Shown in pieces: positions 60,102 through 64,000 of a stretch of 64,000 nucleotides of DNA. Within the stretch, counting starts at the first letter, position 1. Each line of letters begins with the position of its first letter. Below the pieces are notes generated by a model. That model saw only the letters and a program-made list of their open reading frames with translations, did no database searches and was not told the DNA's origin. The stretch is from a virus: IMG/VR virus record IMGVR_UViG_3300027969_002881, positions 1 through 64,000 of that record. The stretch is one strand, 5' to 3'. The position numbers were made by a program, and so were the translations under genes.

Positions 60102-61320
60102 AATCTGTGTTATTATGCTTGTCCATGAAGTTTATATAATTTGCAGTTTCAATTAATTCTGTCGAGTAATCTTCTGCATTCATATAATTAATCGCATAAT
60201 CACCGTAGCGAATAATCCGCTTCTTTTGTTGGTTAACTAGTCTAGTACTAGACCATTGTGTGTGCGTCCATAGCGTGGGTTCATCTAACGTTAATTTAAA
60301 CGCTGTCCACTCAGCAGTAATTTTATCTTTAATGTCTTTTGGTAACACTTTGGGATTGATTGCTTTTGGAAACTGTACTATGCTAGTATGGAACAATCCG
60401 CCTGCGTTGTTAACAAACTTAACAATATCAACAAGTCTGCTTATATTGTAAATGCTAATAGTTGTAGTCAGACTCATTTCGATATTTTTAAGTTCGTGTA
60501 ATTTTTGAACATTGTCTACTATCTTATTAATATCACCATAGGTTCTAAAGTAACTGAATGTAGTATCATCACCATCGATACTTACACGTAGAATAATCTT
60601 TTTAAACTTAGGCCAATGATCCAATACGTTATAGTAACCCAATCCCAGTGCCACTAGATTACTGTTATAACTTAGTGTTATGTTATGTGCGTGATCAGCC
60701 ATTGCATCAATCATTTCCCAATGACGCTTTTGTTGTAGAGGTTCGCCGCCAGCAATCAATACTTCACGTAGATGCGGGATGGCATTTTTAAACTCTTCAA
60801 AGCTACGTTCAGGCAAACTGATATGTTTCTTTTCTAATCTTCCAGCACCATGCTTGATAAAAAATGTTTTTACTTCAGGATCTTTAAATGCCAATACTTC
60901 CCATTGACTACTGTAAGTAGGACTACAATGTCTACAGCGTAGATTACAAGTATTATCAAAACGTATTTCAATGCTCTGAGGCTCGTAGGGCATTGAATAG
61001 TCTTCTGCTACCTTACTTACTACTTTGTCAAAATCAATATTATAGCTATCTTTATATGTTTCATTACATGTTTGTCTAGTACTAGCAACTCCGCTGTCTT
61101 CAAAGTCCCAGCAACTACGGCATCCAGTAGGACGCTCGTCATTTAATACAGCTCTACGAAGTTCTCGAGTTTCGTTACTGTTCCAAATTTCACTTAATGT
61201 TTGACTACGATAGTCTCCGATACGATCTGGATAACGCCAGCAAGCACCGACTTTGCCCTCGTGCTTGATGTTTTGATGTATAAAAGGCATTATACAGAAT
61301 GTTTTGCTGTCTTTGTTCAT
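60064..61320 (-). CDS. Radical SAM protein, N-terminal twitch type
   Basis: 418 residues. FCIMPFIHQNIKHEGK with AC rather than CC at 26-27; CRSCWDF; C125-x3-C129-x2-C132 in CNLRCRHC; AGGEPLQQ. One twitch cysteine is replaced (GACWRY), so its auxiliary cluster may differ. Substrate unknown. Overlaps the upstream gene by 4 bases. Confidence 0.88.
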   Translation of the reverse strand: MNKDSKTFCIMPFIHQNIKHEGKVGACWRYPDRIGDYRSQTLSEIWNSNETRELRRAVLNDERPTGCRSCWDFEDSGVASTRQTCNETYKDSYNIDFDKVVSKVAEDYSMPYEPQSIEIRFDNTCNLRCRHCSPTYSSQWEVLAFKDPEVKTFFIKHGAGRLEKKHISLPERSFEEFKNAIPHLREVLIAGGEPLQQKRHWEMIDAMADHAHNITLSYNSNLVALGLGYYNVLDHWPKFKKIILRVSIDGDDTTFSYFRTYGDINKIVDNVQKLHELKNIEMSLTTTISIYNISRLVDIVKFVNNAGGLFHTSIVQFPKAINPKVLPKDIKDKITAEWTAFKLTLDEPTLWTHTQWSSTRLVNQQKKRIIRYGDYAINYMNAEDYSTELIETANYINFMDKHNNTDFKLVYPELASIL

Positions 61321-62627
61321 AATTTGGCTTGTATGTTATTCCACCATTCTTGTAAAAATGGATAATCTTTTATTACATCTTGTGTTGTTGGATATTGATC
61401 AATGGTATCTATCTTTTTCGCATATGAGAATGCCCTGCGTATCTGTTTGACTCTATTATCATTTAAATTTGTTAAATCTAATTCACTGATATCTAATGTA
61501 GAATGTTGTTTAATTAATTCTAACGCAGAATATAAGTCATTGGCTATAGATTCTTTTAACTGCGATTTGTATTCATCTAATATTTTTTTAAATTCATCTA
61601 CCCATTGTTCTTTATATTTTCCTAGATAATCAAAGCATAGATACTTATTGTTATTGTTATGTTTAACTAATGTGATATCGTGTGTAGGTAAATCTTGTTC
61701 TATAATAAATTCTAACCATTCTTTAAATCCGCATAAAGTAAAGATTGTTATAGTCAGTCCTGAACCTAAATTCCTGTTTTTACCCTGAGCCTGTGATTGC
61801 TTAAAATGTTTATTAAGTTCATCAAAATTACTTTTCCATTTCTCCCAATTTAATCCTCTGCGTATATATTCTCCGGCTAGGCCGCCTGCTTCACAACTTG
61901 CATGAATATTAACATCTGAGAAAGGTTCTAGTAAATCTACTAATCTCGTACCTTTAAATTTAGTTATGCTAAGATTTGTTATGTAAGAAACCGACAAGTT
62001 AGTATTGTTAGTTTCTTTTAAGTAGTTCATAAAATCCCAATGCTGTTGCTCAAACAACGGCTCGCCACCAATCCATTGTAATGTTTTAAGTCTACGCTCA
62101 TCAGCCGCTAATATTAGTTCTTGATAAAGTAAATTATTTCGTTCATCTGAGTCTTCTATCGAATCATCGTGGCTTGCGTGTTCTAAATTATGTATGCGTT
62201 CTTCTAATTCAATTTGACTACTAGAACTAGAACTACAATGTCTACATTTAAAATTACAAGTTTTACCAAATCTATAATCATAATAAACAGGTTCAAACGT
62301 AGTTGATCCATCTACTTCTGTTTTTGTCATGGCATCATCATAATATTTAGAATAGTAAGTATTCCAATGGTCTTTAAATAAATTAATTTTATTTGCATCA
62401 CCTACAGTAACATCACATTGATGACAAGCGGCTGGAAATTTATTGTTCATTAGAGATGTTCTGATCTCTTTCATATACGTAGAGTTTTGAAATTCTACAA
62501 AAGTTTTTGCTGTTCTGGTATTCTTATCTGTGGGTATTTCTGCTGTACAGCAAGCCTTTCTGACATACTGACTATCATGCATTGCATGAACCCAGGGTGC
62601 CATACAAAAATTTTCGGGCATTGTCAT
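61317..62627 (-). CDS. Radical SAM protein, N-terminal twitch type
   Basis: 436 residues. FCMAPWVHAMHDSQYVRK with CC at 26-27; CHQCDVTV; C124-x3-C128-x2-C131 in CNFKCRHC; IGGEPLFEQQ. The start may be ATG 62627 or 62621. Substrate unknown. 4-base overlap upstream. Confidence 0.9.
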   Translation of the reverse strand: MTMPENFCMAPWVHAMHDSQYVRKACCTAEIPTDKNTRTAKTFVEFQNSTYMKEIRTSLMNNKFPAACHQCDVTVGDANKINLFKDHWNTYYSKYYDDAMTKTEVDGSTTFEPVYYDYRFGKTCNFKCRHCSSSSSSQIELEERIHNLEHASHDDSIEDSDERNNLLYQELILAADERRLKTLQWIGGEPLFEQQHWDFMNYLKETNNTNLSVSYITNLSITKFKGTRLVDLLEPFSDVNIHASCEAGGLAGEYIRRGLNWEKWKSNFDELNKHFKQSQAQGKNRNLGSGLTITIFTLCGFKEWLEFIIEQDLPTHDITLVKHNNNNKYLCFDYLGKYKEQWVDEFKKILDEYKSQLKESIANDLYSALELIKQHSTLDISELDLTNLNDNRVKQIRRAFSYAKKIDTIDQYPTTQDVIKDYPFLQEWWNNIQAKL

Positions 62628-63685
62628 TGTTTTAAAATATTTTCCTTGTCAAGATTGTTTGAAACATATAGAGTAGTATTTTCTTTACTACCGCAGGTAT
62701 GCAAACAAGTAATAAGATTTCCATCTTCTACAGTATTATTCCATTTAGAACTAATATTATACTGTTTATTTAAAATTTCGTCAACCGAATATATATTCAA
62801 ATCAAAATCGGCAAGATTGTAATTCTCATTGAGATTCCAAGAGCCTGGGCTATCATGTGTATGTGTACCTAAATAACAACAAGGCATTAATAAGCCATTG
62901 GCTGCCAAATATATTTCTTTACGTTCTAAACTTTTACAAGTAATTTTATTTTCATTTAGCTTTTTATAGTTGTTTATTTCAAATTTAAATAATGTAATCG
63001 GTACATGTTCTTCGATGCCCACATTAGTATGCCTGAATTGTTCATGAGCAGGAGGCTCCAATGTGAACACATGTTTGCCTTCTACCATAACCTTAAAGTC
63101 TTTTTTGCCTCTAAATTTTTGAGTAACTTTAAGTCTAAACTTAACGCCTAAGTCTTTGGCCAACTGTTTGGCCGTTTCAACTTGATGTTCATTGTGTCTG
63201 AATACAATAAAGTTCCATTGAGCATTTCCACCGGCCGCCACAAAGGCTTGTAAGTTAGCATAAACTTTATCATACTTAACACCAATTCTATATTTCTCCA
63301 ATGATTCATTGTCTGTGCCATCTAAGGCAAAGTTAATTAGTACATTGGGACGAGCAAGACTGGCCCACCAATCTTCACTGCGGTAGCCGCCATTAGTATC
63401 TATGCTAACACTTTTACAGCCGTTGTCCATTAAGTAGTTAACAAACTCTGGTAATAGTTTGTTTAAGCAAGGATCTCCATAAACCCCGCTGAAGTAGACA
63501 TGATCCAATTGACTAGTAAACTCTGGAGTGAACAGTTTATAAAATACATCTGCTGTTAAATCGCCTTCTGCTAAGTCCGGCTGCACGTAACCATGCCCGG
63601 TGTATCTGCTACACATAGGACATTGGCTATTACATCTACTACTAGACTCGACGTGAACTATTTTGATTTCATCGTAGGCAATCAT
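62624..63685 (-). CDS. Radical SAM protein with SPASM-like C-terminus
   Basis: 353 residues from ATG at 63685 (a GTG at 63694 is also in frame). C18-x3-C22-x2-C25 in CNSQCPMC; in place of GGEP it has SGVYGDPCLN; C-terminal cysteines in CKSLERKE, PCCYLG and CLHTCGS suggest an auxiliary cluster. Different branch from the twitch-type neighbours. Substrate unknown. Confidence 0.88.
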   Translation of the reverse strand: MIAYDEIKIVHVESSSRCNSQCPMCSRYTGHGYVQPDLAEGDLTADVFYKLFTPEFTSQLDHVYFSGVYGDPCLNKLLPEFVNYLMDNGCKSVSIDTNGGYRSEDWWASLARPNVLINFALDGTDNESLEKYRIGVKYDKVYANLQAFVAAGGNAQWNFIVFRHNEHQVETAKQLAKDLGVKFRLKVTQKFRGKKDFKVMVEGKHVFTLEPPAHEQFRHTNVGIEEHVPITLFKFEINNYKKLNENKITCKSLERKEIYLAANGLLMPCCYLGTHTHDSPGSWNLNENYNLADFDLNIYSVDEILNKQYNISSKWNNTVEDGNLITCLHTCGSKENTTLYVSNNLDKENILKQ

Positions 63686-64000
63686 TGAAGTCACCGTTAC
63701 GTAGTATATAAAAGAATGAATTAAGGTCTACTGTTAATACTCTATTGTTTCTATTGCCATACTCGATTACTGCTCGAATGACTTCAGGACAATGATAGCC
63801 AAAATCATCTCCGCATATAACTGGAACACCATTAAACTTTATCAATTCCTTTGATACGTTTTCATAAGTATGGTCTCCATCTAAAAATACAATATCATAG
63901 TTATCACTGTTCAGCGTCAGTGATTCTTGCTGAAATATATTTTTAATTAAATTAAAGTTAGCACTTTTAGAGACATGTAGTTCCCATACTTGCCTAATAG
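63669..64000 (-). CDS. SAM-dependent methyltransferase, partial
   Basis: C-terminal 110 residues; the rest lies beyond the right edge. Translation of the minus strand gives YDIVFLDGDHTYENVSKEL, the Methyltransf_24-type DGDH motif, then GDDFGYHCPEV. Stop TGA at 63669-63671, overlapping the radical SAM start by 17 bases. Likely O-methylates a product of this island. Confidence 0.7.
   Translation of the reverse strand, partial: IRQVWELHVSKSANFNLIKNIFQQESLTLNSDNYDIVFLDGDHTYENVSKELIKFNGVPVICGDDFGYHCPEVIRAVIEYGNRNNRVLTVDLNSFFYILRNGDFNDCLR

Noticed and set aside
1-64000. tRNA genes, CRISPR arrays, transposons, attachment sites
   Set aside because: No cloverleaf-like segments, direct-repeat arrays, transposase motifs or integrase were seen in the short intergenic spaces.

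Overview
The window looks like part of the genome of a large T4-like tailed phage. Direct evidence is a family B DNA polymerase (gp43 type), a gp45 sliding clamp, a T4-type RNase H, a DsbA-like DNA-binding protein and T4-style late promoter octamers. Genes are packed tightly, mostly with ATGA or few-base overlaps. I see no tRNA genes, CRISPR arrays or insertion sequences, and no stretch over 300 bases without a gene. The host is inferred, not shown. A Bug/TctC-type solute-binding protein and an Ala/Pro/Lys-rich secreted protein are both types common in Betaproteobacteria, which would fit an aquatic betaproteobacterial host.

Layout. 1-10.7 kb: a run of proteins sharing a short N-terminal tag (MRLxEL..E then S/A/G) that resembles the T4 capsid-targeting sequence plus its prohead-protease cleavage site. 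The payloads include two amidoligase-like enzymes, a possible nuclease and an AT-hook protein. 10.7-12.2 kb: cupin, HldE/TagD-type nucleotidyltransferase, Dps. 12.2-17.5 kb: DsbA, DNA polymerase, sliding clamp, small paralogous proteins, a QueD-like protein. 17.5-30.5 kb: DpdA-type transglycosylase, FolE and QueE (7-deazaguanine DNA modification), a sugar/surface cluster (Gfo/Idh oxidoreductase, alcohol dehydrogenase-like protein, glycosyltransferase, fatty-acid-hydroxylase-like membrane protein, PP-loop ATPase, cytidylyltransferase, UDP-glucose dehydrogenase), then S-adenosylmethionine synthetase. 30.5-32.5 kb: RNase H and small genes.

32.5-40.6 kb is one tight operon that reads like a small biosynthetic pathway: two PP-loop ATPases, a cytochrome P450, an alpha/beta-barrel monooxygenase-like protein, a sulfotransferase-like protein, a Bug solute-binding protein, a stand-alone FabD acyltransferase and a PhyH-type dioxygenase. 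40.7-46.4 kb is an early-type region where small genes and a MoxR/VWA pair are each driven by near-identical sigma70-type promoters (TTGACACAAATT, 17-base spacers). 46.4-48.5 kb ends with ThyX. 48.5-64 kb holds eight radical SAM proteins, mostly of the N-terminal-twitch type, together with an SDR, an SGNH-like protein, a nitroreductase, an Asp/Asn-hydroxylase-like dioxygenase and a methyltransferase.

How it may fit together (inference): MetK would supply S-adenosylmethionine to QueE, the radical SAM enzymes and the methyltransferase. FolE, QueD, QueE and DpdA would make and insert a modified guanine into phage DNA. The tagged proteins would be packed in the head and delivered with the DNA. 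The P450/FabD operon and the radical SAM islands would modify an unknown small molecule, lipid or glycan.
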